A DNA stretch of 64,000 nt from contig NZ_CP172404.1 of assembly GCF_048213115.1 (NCBI RefSeq), positions 1,984,001-2,048,000 of the forward strand, read 5' to 3'. This document shows, piece by piece, positions 14,977 through 22,975 of the stretch (its first letter is position 1; every line of letters starts with the position of its first letter). The notes under the pieces were generated by a model, which worked only from the letters and a program-made list of their open reading frames with translations, was not told the origin of the DNA and ran no database searches. The stretch comes from Niveibacterium terrae (GTDB lineage: Bacteria > Pseudomonadota > Gammaproteobacteria > Burkholderiales > Rhodocyclaceae). A program made the translations under genes and the position numbers.

Positions 14977-15684
14977 TCAGCGTTCAGTGTTCTTGCTCAG
15001 GGCTTCGAGGACGAGCTCGGCGACCCTGGCGGAGGAGGACGGGTTCTGGCCGGTCACGAGGCGACCATCGCGCAGCGCGAAGGGCTTGAAGTTGGGGCCG
15101 CTCTCGTAGCGGGCACCGAGCTCACGAATGCGGGTTTCCAGCGCGAAGGGAACGCGCTTGTCCATGCCTGCCGCGACTTCTTCCGCATTGCTGAAGGCGG
15201 CCACGCGGCGCCCGGCGAGCAGAGGTTTGCCGGTCTCATCCACGGCATTGAGCAGACCGGCCGGGCCGTGGCAGACGGCAGCGACCACCTTGCCCTCGCG
15301 CCAGCTCTGGCTGAGCAGCTTGGCCAGCGCATCGCTCCTGGGCAGATCCCACATCGTGCCGTGGCCGCCGGGGATGAAGACCGCAGCGTAGCCCTCTGGC
15401 TTGAGGCCGTCGAGTTTGGTCGAATTTGCGATCTTTTCGCGTGCTGCGGAATCCTTCAGGAAGCGCTCGACGCTGGCCGGGTTTTTCCCCTCTTGCTTCA
15501 GTGAATTCGGATCGACGGGAACCTTGCCGCCGTCTATTGACGCGACATCGACGAGCGCACCGGAGTCAACGAAGGCGTAGTAGGGGGTCGTGAACTCTTC
15601 AAGCCACACCCCGGTCGGCTGCTCAGTGCCGCTGACTGTGGCATGAGAGGTGAGGATTATCAGGATCTTGATCAGAGGGGCCAT
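14977..15684 (-). CDS. DJ-1/PfpI-family protein, Hsp31/glyoxalase III-like
   Basis: 235 residues. The nucleophile elbow AAVCHGPAGLL and the upstream YAAVFIPGGHGTMWDL are the class I amidotransferase-fold motifs of the Hsp31-like group, which remove methylglyoxal or act as deglycase/chaperones. The WLEEFTTPYYAF stretch near the N-terminus is characteristic of this subgroup. Its ATG overlaps the stop of the upstream MDR gene by one base (TGATG), indicating translational coupling. Confidence 0.85.
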   Translation of the reverse strand: MAPLIKILIILTSHATVSGTEQPTGVWLEEFTTPYYAFVDSGALVDVASIDGGKVPVDPNSLKQEGKNPASVERFLKDSAAREKIANSTKLDGLKPEGYAAVFIPGGHGTMWDLPRSDALAKLLSQSWREGKVVAAVCHGPAGLLNAVDETGKPLLAGRRVAAFSNAEEVAAGMDKRVPFALETRIRELGARYESGPNFKPFALRDGRLVTGQNPSSSARVAELVLEALSKNTER

Positions 15685-16718
15685 CAGGATTGCCTTTCAG
15701 ATTTGAAGTTTGAGGCTGAGCCGATGTGGATCACCGGTTTGCCCGAGAAGTTGCGTGCGCGCAGATCGGACAGGCGCTGCGCCAGGGAATCGAAGTCGTC
15801 TACGATCAATGCTTCGGGTTTGAGCGTGCCGTCGGCGAGCCTGGCCAGAAGCGCTTCACCGGCCGCGCCGAGTTCCGCCCAAGCCGCATCTGTGCCGAAT
15901 TGATGCAGCGCGCCCAGAGCCACTTCGTGCAAGGACAGCGCGCGCCCGAATGCGGCGCAGGGCCACTGCGGCACGCGGCCTTGTATGCAGACGAGGTGGC
16001 CATTGGCCAGCAGAGCGCCGGCGAGCCTGGCTGCATGTTCGGCGCCAATCGTGTCGATCACCGCAGCGAATCCCGCTTCCCGCTCTGGCCAGCTTTGCCC
16101 CTCGGCCAGCGGGCCGGGCAGACACTCGCAGGCCCCCAGCGCGCGCAGGCGGGAATGATGGCGGGGATGGCTCATCGTCGTGACGGCGAAGCCGCGTTCC
16201 TGGGCGAGCTGCACCAGGTAATGGCCGACCGCGCCGCCGGCACCGCCGAGCAGCAGGCGGCGGCCCTTGCCGGCCGGAAGCTTTTCCAGCGCCATCCAGG
16301 CGGTCAGGCCCGGGCAGGGGAAGCTCGCCGCGGTCAGCGCGTCCAGCCCGGAGGGGCGGCGCAGCAGGGCGCGGGCCGGGATGTTCACGAATTGCGCATA
16401 GCTGCCGTTGCGCTGCAGGCTCTGATGGTAGGCCACGGGCTGCCCCAGCCAGGTTGCGGCGACGCCTTCGCCGACTCCGACGACCACCCCCGCGCCATCG
16501 ACCCCCGGAACATGGTCGGCACGCCAGCCGGGCATGCCGAGCACTTTCCAGTCGACCGGGTTCAGACCGATCGCTTCGTTGCACACCAGAACCTCACCGG
16601 GCTCAGGTCTCGCCAAGGGCAGGTCTTTGATGGCAAGCGCGCGCGGATCGCTGCCGCGCTGCCAGGTCCAGGCCTTGAAACTTTCGGGAAGCAGCTCATG
16701 CGCGCAACGGGTCATCAT
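15684..16718 (-). CDS. MDR-family zinc-independent reductase (quinone oxidoreductase-like)
   Basis: 344 residues. The GroES-like N-terminal half has GLNPVDWKVLGMPGW and VPGVDGAGVVVGVG, and the Rossmann half has LLLGGAGGAVGHYLVQLA. The catalytic zinc cysteine of alcohol dehydrogenases is replaced by Asn/Pro, as in quinone/enal reductases. It probably reduces alpha,beta-unsaturated carbonyls with NADPH. First gene of a three-gene operon, divergent from a LysR regulator 186 bases away. GAGAGAG precedes the start; there are two adjacent Met codons. Confidence 0.85.
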   Translation of the reverse strand: MMTRCAHELLPESFKAWTWQRGSDPRALAIKDLPLARPEPGEVLVCNEAIGLNPVDWKVLGMPGWRADHVPGVDGAGVVVGVGEGVAATWLGQPVAYHQSLQRNGSYAQFVNIPARALLRRPSGLDALTAASFPCPGLTAWMALEKLPAGKGRRLLLGGAGGAVGHYLVQLAQERGFAVTTMSHPRHHSRLRALGACECLPGPLAEGQSWPEREAGFAAVIDTIGAEHAARLAGALLANGHLVCIQGRVPQWPCAAFGRALSLHEVALGALHQFGTDAAWAELGAAGEALLARLADGTLKPEALIVDDFDSLAQRLSDLRARNFSGKPVIHIGSASNFKSERQS

Positions 16719-16904
16719 CTCTCTCCCGGGGACTTCAGGCGTAGGAGCCCACTGAAGAAGTCAGCGACAGCCCGGCATGGGAAAAGCTGCGGGGGTAGGG
16801 CTGAGTCATTCTGTTCTCCTTGTGCTCGTTGCCTCAGACAAGATTAGGAGCACGCGAGCTTAAAATGAACTAATCACACGTTATCTATTCAATAAGAAAC
16901 CCTT
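16719..16904. promoter_or_regulatory. Divergent promoter region between the reductase operon and its LysR gene
   Basis: 186 bases separate the two start codons. The part next to the LysR gene is AT-rich and contains GATTAG (16842-16847) and CTAATC (16870-16875) as an inverted pair. LysR proteins usually bind T-N11-A sites in such a position and activate the divergent operon when ligand is present. The exact box is not certain. Confidence 0.4.
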
Positions 16905-17816
16905 ATGTTCAGTCCGCAATGGATACAGAGCTTTCTGAATCTGGCCGATACCGGCAGCTTCACGCGGGCGGCTGACCGGCTGGGGCTCACCCAGGCCGCG
17001 GTGAGCCAGCATGTGCGTCAGCTCGAGACAAAGTTGGGGCCCCTGCTGATCCGCCGCCCCAGGGCGCTCGAACTCACACCGGCAGGTCGCGCCTTTCTCG
17101 ATTACTGCAACGAAGTCGAACAGGCGGAGCGACGCCTCGGCGTGCGTCTGGCTGATGCGGATGCGCTGCATGGCGAGGTTGGCCTGACTACGCCGGGCAG
17201 CGTCGGGTTGGCCTTGCACCTTCCTTTGCTGGCTCTGCAGGCGAAGAATCCCGGACTGGTGATCCGGCACCGGTTTGCCCCCGACCAGGAAATCCTCGAG
17301 GCGCTGCTGGACAAGGAATACGACTTCGGCATCGTGACCCTGAGGCCAGACGATCCGCGCTTCGCCGCCAGTGAGTTCGCGGAGGAGGTGCTGGAACTGG
17401 TGGTCCCGGCGGGCTCACGGGTCGAGGAGTGGGAGGATCTCGTTCGCCTGGGCTTCATCGAACATCCGGATGGGCCGGCCATGGCCACCCGGCTGCTCGG
17501 GCGCTGCTTTCCCGGCAATCCTGGTGTGCGCAGCCTGCCCCGTCACGGCTACATCAACCAGATTGGCCTGATCCTGGATTCCGTCGCGAGCGGATTGGGC
17601 TTTACGGTGATTCCTCGGCATGCCCGGCTGTCCTTTGCGAATGCCGAGGCGATCAGCGTTCCGATCAGCGGCGAACCCTATCCGCTGTGGCTGGTGCACC
17701 GCGCCGAGTGGCCCTTGTCCGCATGTGCTGGCTATGTCCTCGAGCAGCTCAGGCAGGACATGCTGGCGCTCAAGAATGCGCGCTTCGCAAGCGAGCCGAC
17801 CCCGAGGGATTCCTGA
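16905..17816 (+). CDS. LysR-family regulator divergent from the ene-reductase operon
   Basis: 303 residues. N-terminal helix-turn-helix: WIQSFLNLADTGSFTRAADR, then GLTQAAVSQHVRQLE. The effector domain begins GEVGLTTPGSVGLALHLPLL. Divergent placement against the MDR/DJ-1/XenA-like operon makes it the likely activator of that operon, probably in response to an electrophile. No strong Shine-Dalgarno precedes the ATG. The 145 bases after it are AT-rich and contain no gene. Confidence 0.88.
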   Translation: MFSPQWIQSFLNLADTGSFTRAADRLGLTQAAVSQHVRQLETKLGPLLIRRPRALELTPAGRAFLDYCNEVEQAERRLGVRLADADALHGEVGLTTPGSVGLALHLPLLALQAKNPGLVIRHRFAPDQEILEALLDKEYDFGIVTLRPDDPRFAASEFAEEVLELVVPAGSRVEEWEDLVRLGFIEHPDGPAMATRLLGRCFPGNPGVRSLPRHGYINQIGLILDSVASGLGFTVIPRHARLSFANAEAISVPISGEPYPLWLVHRAEWPLSACAGYVLEQLRQDMLALKNARFASEPTPRDS

Positions 17817-17961
17817 TATTTTAAATGGTGATGATTTAGATATTTTTATGTGATTGTATTTATATCTTGGGTTTTTGCATCATGGTGCGACCGACTGCCG
17901 CGGGAGGTGCTTGATGCCTGGTCGCTGCAGCCACTCTGATCACTGACTCAAGGAAAGCAGA

Positions 17962-18483
17962 ATGAACGGAATTTTTTGGCCGGAAGGCTATGTGCCCGGT
18001 TTTACCGATAACTTTGCGTCGAATGAAATGATCGTCGCCGGCCTGAGCGTCGCCGATGTCTGGCCCTGGCTCAACACCCCTTCGCTGTGGCCGAGCTATT
18101 ACAGCAATTCGGGCAATGTCCGTTTCTACGAGGACAAGGGGCCGGAGCTCGCGAACGGCGTGCGTTTCTATTTCGAAACCTTTGGCTTCCCGGTCGAAGC
18201 GCAGGTGGTCGAACATGTCGCCCCGCTTGCGGGACAGGCCGCGCGCGTCGCCTGGCACGGCTGGGCGGGGGATGATGCGCAAACCCGGCTCGATGTCCAT
18301 CACGCCTGGCTGCTCGAAGATCTGCCCGGCGGCCGTGTGCGCATCCTGACCCAGGAAACGCAGAAGGGAATCCCTGCGCAGGCCCTCGCCGCCGCGGACC
18401 CCAACCCGATGATCAATGGTCACGACCAGTGGCTCAAGGGCCTGGTCGCCGCCGCACTGAAAGCCAAGCCGACTCTGCGCTGA
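17962..18483 (+). CDS. SRPBCC-fold (polyketide cyclase/START-like) protein
   Basis: 173 residues forming one helix-grip domain: an N-terminal strand and amphipathic helix (EMIVAGLSVADVWPWLNTP), a central W-PSYYSN stretch, the strand VRFYFETFGFPVEAQVVEHV, and a long C-terminal helix ending in the gene. These proteins bind hydrophobic ligands. AAGGAAAG precedes the ATG. The next gene follows after 15 bases, so the two probably form an operon. No ligand can be named. Confidence 0.75.
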   Translation: MNGIFWPEGYVPGFTDNFASNEMIVAGLSVADVWPWLNTPSLWPSYYSNSGNVRFYEDKGPELANGVRFYFETFGFPVEAQVVEHVAPLAGQAARVAWHGWAGDDAQTRLDVHHAWLLEDLPGGRVRILTQETQKGIPAQALAAADPNPMINGHDQWLKGLVAAALKAKPTLR

Positions 18484-18498
18484 TTCAGGAGCTTTCCA

Positions 18499-19365
18499 AT
18501 GTCCAATATTGCTTTTTTGGGTCTGGGCGCCATGGGGCGCCGTATGGCGCTCAGGCTGATCAAGGCCGGTCACCAGGTCACGGTATGGAACCGCAGTGCG
18601 CAGGCGCTCGAAGCTCTGGCCGGAGCCGGCGCCCGGGTGGCCAGCAGCCCGGCACAGGCCGCCGCCTCGGCCGAGTTCGTGATCTGCATGGTGCGCGATG
18701 ACGCGGCCTCCCGTGTCGTGTGGTGTGAGCCTGAGTCGGGCGCGCTGGCGGCGATGCAATCGAGCGCGATCGCGATCGAAAGCTCGACGCTGTCGATCGG
18801 CTGGATTGGCGAACTGGGCCGGGCTGCACAGGCTAGAGGAGTCGCTCTGCTAGAGGCTCCGGTTTCCGGCTCGCGGCCGGCCGCGGAAGCCGGTCAGCTC
18901 GTCTATCTGGTCGGTGGCGAAGCGGGGGTGCTGAGCCGGGCCGAAGCCTTGCTCAACACAATGGGGAGCGCCATCCATCACCTCGGCCCGATCGGCTCGG
19001 GCACCTTGACCAAGCTTGCCACCAATTCGCTGTTGGGCATTCAGGTGACAGCCCTGGCCGAGATCATCGCCTTGCTCAAGCGCAGCGGCACCGATGTCGA
19101 GCGCTGCCTGGGCGCCATCGCCGGCACTTCGGTGTGGGCGCCGGTCGCCCATTATCTGGCCAAGAGCATGCTGAGCCGGGATTTCCAGCCCCAGTTCCCG
19201 GTCGAGCTGATCGAAAAGGACTTTGCCTATACCTTCGCCGCCGCGGGGGCTGAACCCTCCATGCCGACGCTCGCGGCCGCCCGCTCGGTCTTCAGCCAAG
19301 GCATACAACAGGGGCTCGGTGGGGACAACATGACTGCGGTAGTGCAGCTGTTCGATCCCCGCTGA
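18499..19365 (+). CDS. 3-hydroxyisobutyrate dehydrogenase-like NAD(P)-dependent oxidoreductase
   Basis: 288 residues of the beta-hydroxyacid dehydrogenase family. The N-terminal Rossmann motif is GLGAMGRRMALRLIKAGH. The substrate signature EAPVSGSRPAAEAGQL and the catalytic Lys in GTLTKLATNSLLG are intact. Members act on 3-hydroxyisobutyrate, tartronate semialdehyde, succinic semialdehyde or imines; I cannot choose among them. AGGAG precedes the start. Convergent with amn. Confidence 0.85.
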   Translation: MSNIAFLGLGAMGRRMALRLIKAGHQVTVWNRSAQALEALAGAGARVASSPAQAAASAEFVICMVRDDAASRVVWCEPESGALAAMQSSAIAIESSTLSIGWIGELGRAAQARGVALLEAPVSGSRPAAEAGQLVYLVGGEAGVLSRAEALLNTMGSAIHHLGPIGSGTLTKLATNSLLGIQVTALAEIIALLKRSGTDVERCLGAIAGTSVWAPVAHYLAKSMLSRDFQPQFPVELIEKDFAYTFAAAGAEPSMPTLAAARSVFSQGIQQGLGGDNMTAVVQLFDPR

Positions 19366-19386
19366 CTCCGCGGGGCCGGCACTGAG

Positions 19387-19415
19387 GCGCCGCCTGCCAC
19401 GATGGCAAGCGGCGC
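19387..19415. terminator. Hairpin between convergent genes
   Basis: GCGCCGC (19387-19393) pairs with GCGGCGC (19409-19415), and an inner TGCCA/TGGCA continues the stem. No U-tract follows on either strand. Position between two convergent stops suggests a bidirectional transcription barrier. Confidence 0.45.
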
Positions 19416-19442
19416 TCTCGACCCGCGGCAATGCTTGTCCGC

Positions 19443-20924
19443 TTATTGAAACGCTACCTCGGTGAAGCTGCGCAGTTTGCGGCTGTGCAGGCGGTCCACG
19501 CCCTGGCCCCTGAGCAGCTCGAGGGCGCGGATGCCGATCCGCAGATGCTGGTCGACGCGTTCGCGGTAGAAGTGGTTGGCCATGCCGGGCAGCTTGATCT
19601 CGCCGTGCAGCGGTTTGTCGCTGACGCAGAGCAGCGTGCCGTAGGGGACGCGGAAGCGGAAGCCGTTCGCGGCGATCGTCGCGCTCTCCATGTCCAGCGC
19701 GATCGCCCGGCTCTGGCTGAAACGCCGCTCGGGGGTGCTGAGGCCCCCGCGGAAGGGCAGCAGCTCCCAGTTGCGGTTGTCGGACGAGGCGACGGTGCCG
19801 GTGCGCATGATCTTTTTCAAATCGAAGCCCTTCAGTTCGGTCACATCGGCGACTGCGCTCTCCAGCGCCTGCTGGACTTCGGCGAGCGGTGGGATCGGCA
19901 CCCACAGCGGCAGATCCTCGTCGAGCACATGGTCCTCGCGGACGTAACCGTGGGCGAGCACATAGTCACCCAGCTCCTGCGTGTTGCGCAGTCCGGCGCA
20001 GTGGCCGAGCATGATCCACGCGTGAGGTCTCAAAACCGCGATGTGGTCGGTGATCGTCTTCGCGTTCGCAGGCCCGACGCCGATATTGACCATCGTGATC
20101 CCCGAGCCATCCCGGCGCACCAGATGGTAGGCGGGCATCTGCGGCAGGCTGTTCGGACGGGCGCCTGCCGTGTCGCCCGGCTCGGCGGCCAGGTCTTTGC
20201 GGCGCGTGACGACGTTGCCCGGCTCGACAAAGGCGACGTAATCCTGCTCGTTGCCGCGCATCGCGGCGAGGCCCAGCTTGACGAACTCGTCGATGTAGAA
20301 CTGGTAGTTCGTGAACAGCACGAAATGCTGGAAGTGCTCGGGGGCCGTCCCGGTGTAGTGGCGTAGCCGGTGCAGCGAATAGTCGACGCGCGGCGCCGTG
20401 AACAGCGCTAAAGGCTCGGGGGCGCCGCGCCGCGCTTCGAAAGTGCCGTTCGCGATCCGGTCGTCCATCGCCTTCAGGTCCGGCAGGTCGAATACGTCGC
20501 GCATCAGCAGGCGGCGCCGCGCGTCGAGCGAGCCTTCGAAGTGGTCGTTGTCGGGCAGCGCGAAGTGGATCGGAATCGGTTGCTCGCCGAGGCCGATTTC
20601 GAGCGGAACCTGGTGGTTCGCGAGCAGCAGCCGGAACTGCTCCAGATAGTAGGCGCGGAACAGATCGGGCCGGGTCAGCGTCGTTTCATAGACGCCGGGG
20701 CCGGCGACGAAGCCATAGCTCAGGCGCGAGTCGGCCCGGGCGACCGTGTGGGTGCAGAGCCGCACCGCCGGATAGAAGGCGCGCACGCGGCCGGGCAGGT
20801 CGGCGCCCCCGAGGTAGAGGGCGAGCGCTTCGCGCAGATAGGCGAGGCTCTTCGCGTACAGCGCTTCGACGTGGGCGAGCGCGGATTCGGGGTCGGTGTG
20901 GGCGATGAAAGCGGCGGATTCCAT
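19443..20924 (-). CDS. amn: AMP nucleosidase
   Basis: 493 residues from the ATG at 20924, which has GAGG upstream; the frame stays open 21 codons earlier but E. coli Amn is 484 residues. The enzyme hydrolyses AMP to adenine and ribose 5-phosphate and thereby tunes adenylate pools. The N-terminal AMP-nucleosidase domain includes TRPDLFRAYYLEQFRLLL; the C-terminal phosphorylase-like domain carries VNIGVGPANAKTITDHIAVL, GHCAGLRN and the active-site region ALDMESATIAANGFRF. Divergent from the hydrolase gene at 21098. Confidence 0.93.
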   Translation of the reverse strand: MESAAFIAHTDPESALAHVEALYAKSLAYLREALALYLGGADLPGRVRAFYPAVRLCTHTVARADSRLSYGFVAGPGVYETTLTRPDLFRAYYLEQFRLLLANHQVPLEIGLGEQPIPIHFALPDNDHFEGSLDARRRLLMRDVFDLPDLKAMDDRIANGTFEARRGAPEPLALFTAPRVDYSLHRLRHYTGTAPEHFQHFVLFTNYQFYIDEFVKLGLAAMRGNEQDYVAFVEPGNVVTRRKDLAAEPGDTAGARPNSLPQMPAYHLVRRDGSGITMVNIGVGPANAKTITDHIAVLRPHAWIMLGHCAGLRNTQELGDYVLAHGYVREDHVLDEDLPLWVPIPPLAEVQQALESAVADVTELKGFDLKKIMRTGTVASSDNRNWELLPFRGGLSTPERRFSQSRAIALDMESATIAANGFRFRVPYGTLLCVSDKPLHGEIKLPGMANHFYRERVDQHLRIGIRALELLRGQGVDRLHSRKLRSFTEVAFQ

Positions 20925-20973
20925 GGAGCCTCGGATGCTGGGGATTGCCCAGAGTATCGCCTTTTTCTTGACG

Positions 20974-20992
20974 TTTGGATCGTCCATCCAAA
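20974..20992. promoter_or_regulatory. Inverted repeat in the amn divergent promoter
   Basis: TTTGGAT and ATCCAAA are separated by CGTCC, 50 bases upstream of the amn start. A plausible operator; no adjacent regulator gene is known. Confidence 0.35.
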
Positions 20993-21097
20993 TGGGGTTT
21001 CAGGGCCCGTTGCGGCGGAATATCGGAATAAGAAAAGAGTCTTTCCGTTTTCGGTGCCGCCTCGCGAGAATCGGGGCTCATCGACACGGAGCCGACC

Positions 21098-21706
21098 ATG
21101 AACGCAGAAGACCGCATCGGTGCCGCACTGGAGCTCAGCGGTCTCGACGTCGTCGTCGTGCCAGGCCTCAACGACAGCGGCCCCGCGCACTGGCAGACCG
21201 ACTGGTGTTCCCGCTTCCCGGACTGGAAGCGGGTCAGCCAGCAGCGCTGGGACAAGGGAGACCTGGATGCCTGGCTGAGCGCGATCGCGGCGAGCCTCGC
21301 CCAGTGCCGGCAGCCCGCCGTCCTCGTCGCGCACAGCTTTGGGGCTCTCGCCAGCGCCCAGGTCGCGGCCAGTTTCCCCGAGCGCATCGCCGCCGCGTTG
21401 CTGGTCGCGCCCGCCGCCCCGCAGCGCTTCGGGCTCGAAGAGCGCCTGCCGCGCCGCCCGCTGCCGCTGCCCTCGCTTCTGCTCGCGAGCCGCAATGACC
21501 CCTGGCTTGCCTACTCGGGCGCGGTTGAACTCGCCCGTCACTGGGGAAGTCATCTGGTCGATCTGGGGGATGCCGGCCACGTCAATGCCGATTCGGGCTA
21601 CGGCCCCTGGCCTTCCGGCCTGGAGCATCTGGACGGGCTCATCGCCCGTCTGCCACCTCGTCACAGCGCAAAGGCGTTCGCGCAATGTGCCAGCTGCTGG
21701 GGATGA
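21098..21706 (+). CDS. RBBP9/YdeN-family alpha/beta hydrolase
   Basis: 202 residues. VVVVPGLNDSGPAHWQTDW is the family's N-terminal signature. The catalytic triad is visible: Ser in LVAHSFGALAS, Asp in SRNDPW, and His in DAGHVNADSG. These small serine hydrolases have poorly defined substrates. Its end overlaps the next gene by 22 bases, so the two are co-transcribed. Confidence 0.88.
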   Translation: MNAEDRIGAALELSGLDVVVVPGLNDSGPAHWQTDWCSRFPDWKRVSQQRWDKGDLDAWLSAIAASLAQCRQPAVLVAHSFGALASAQVAASFPERIAAALLVAPAAPQRFGLEERLPRRPLPLPSLLLASRNDPWLAYSGAVELARHWGSHLVDLGDAGHVNADSGYGPWPSGLEHLDGLIARLPPRHSAKAFAQCASCWG

Positions 21707-22380
21707 ACTCGCTCCGGCCGGCTGAACTCGGCGCTCCGTTGGAGCGTTTTCTGCGCCGGGGAGGGGAGACCGACGAGCACGCGGACGGCTGGGGGATCGC
21801 CTATTTTGCCGATGGCGATTGCCGGCTGCTGCTCGACGAGCAGGCCTCGGCCCGCTCGCGCCTGGCGCGCTGGGTGCTGCGCGAGCGTCTGCGCTCCTGT
21901 AACGTCGTCGCCCACATCCGCAAGGCGACCCAGGGGCAGGTCGAAGCCTTCAACTGCCACCCCTTCGTCCGCGAGCTGTGGGGGCGGCGCTGGGCGTTTG
22001 CGCACAACGGCAATCTGGATCTGGCCGGGATGAGTCCGCGCTTCTTCCGCCCGGTCGGCGGCACCGACAGCGAGCAAGCCTTCTGCCTGCTGCTCGACAG
22101 CCTCTTCGCGCGCTTTGGCCCTCGCCAACCTGAGGCGCAAGCGCTCAGCGAGGCCTTGCGGGAGATTGCGGCGAGGATCGCTGAGCGGGGCACGTTCAAC
22201 TTCCTGCTTGCGGACGGCCGGACTCTGTTCGCGCACTGCTCGACCCGGCTGCACTGGGTGCAGCGTGAGGCGGGGGAGCGGGGCGCGCTGATCGCGACCG
22301 AGCCGCTGTCCGGCGAAGCCTGGGCTGCGCTCGCGCCCGGTGAGCTGATCGGCTTTGCGGACGGCTGCAGGCTGGCCTGA
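21685..22380 (+). CDS. Class II glutamine amidotransferase, YafJ/EgtC-like
   Basis: 231 residues. After removal of Met1, Cys2 (MCQLLGMNS) is the N-terminal nucleophile. DEHADGWGIAYF, VVAHIRKAT, FAHNGNLD and GGTDSEQAF are the glutaminase-site motifs. No synthase domain follows, so its acceptor is supplied by another protein or it acts as a hydrolase on gamma-glutamyl compounds. A strong terminator follows. Confidence 0.88.
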   Translation: MCQLLGMNSLRPAELGAPLERFLRRGGETDEHADGWGIAYFADGDCRLLLDEQASARSRLARWVLRERLRSCNVVAHIRKATQGQVEAFNCHPFVRELWGRRWAFAHNGNLDLAGMSPRFFRPVGGTDSEQAFCLLLDSLFARFGPRQPEAQALSEALREIAARIAERGTFNFLLADGRTLFAHCSTRLHWVQREAGERGALIATEPLSGEAWAALAPGELIGFADGCRLA

Positions 22381-22398
22381 GCGCCGGCCGCGCCCACA

Positions 22399-22425
22399 AA
22401 AAAGCCCCGCAGTGCGGGGCTTTTT
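22399..22425. terminator. Bidirectional intrinsic terminator
   Basis: GCCCCGC-AGT-GCGGGGC flanked by A-run and T-run on both sides. It lies between the amidotransferase gene and the convergent HU gene and serves both. Confidence 0.9.
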
Positions 22426-22441
22426 CATGCGCGGGCGGCAA

Positions 22442-22720
22442 TCAGTCCGCCACGACGTCCTTCAGTGCCTTGGCGGCGGAGAAGGCGGGAACCTTGCGAG
22501 CGGGAATCGTGATCGCTTCGCCGGTCTTCGGGTTGCGGCCAGCCTTGGCGGCCTTGGCCTTGACGGTCAGCTTGCCCAGGCCGGGGAGGACGACTTCGTC
22601 GCCCTTGGCCAGAGCAGCCTGGACGGATTCGCCCAGTGCGTCCACGAACGCTTCAGTGACGGTCTTCGGTTGTTGGGTGCGCTCAGCCAGAGCGTCAATC
22701 AGTTCCTTCTTGGTACGCAC
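22442..22720 (-). CDS. hupB: DNA-binding protein HU
   Basis: 92 residues from a GTG at 22720 preceded by GGGAGAAG; this gives the family's usual length and start (RTKKELIDALAERTQQPKTV). The beta-arm region GRNPKTGEAITIPARKVPAF carries the DNA-bending signature. HU compacts the nucleoid and assists replication and recombination. The 250 bases upstream hold its promoter and the acnB terminator. IHF subunits are the alternative, but the sequence is closest to HU-beta. Confidence 0.92.
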   Translation of the reverse strand: MRTKKELIDALAERTQQPKTVTEAFVDALGESVQAALAKGDEVVLPGLGKLTVKAKAAKAGRNPKTGEAITIPARKVPAFSAAKALKDVVAD

Positions 22721-22936
22721 GAACTTCTCCCTTTTGCTAAAGAAAGGCCCTCGGGGCCATGGGTATATCGAACCACGGATTCGCAATCAAAGCAAACGAC
22801 CAACGGCATCGACTCGCATTGTGCCAGCAAGCCGCGACCGTGCAATCGTTTTTCGCATTTTTGATGACAAACGAAATCCGTGGCACAGGACGGTGAGATT
22901 CTGCACGAAAGTTGGAGGCTTGAGGCCTGCAAAGTC

Positions 22937-22962
22937 AAAAAAGGCCGCGAAGCCTTGCGGCT
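22937..22962 (-). terminator. Probable intrinsic terminator of acnB
   Basis: Read leftward: GCCGC-AAGGCTTC-GCGGC followed by a C and six T, 14 bases past the acnB stop. Confidence 0.6.
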
Positions 22963-22975
22963 CCGCGCTCTTTGC

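Noticed and set aside
18850..19905. 351-codon minus-strand frame spanning the dehydrogenase-like and amn genes
   Set aside because: Crosses two clear genes in the wrong frame and has Arg/Pro-rich composition typical of shadow frames.
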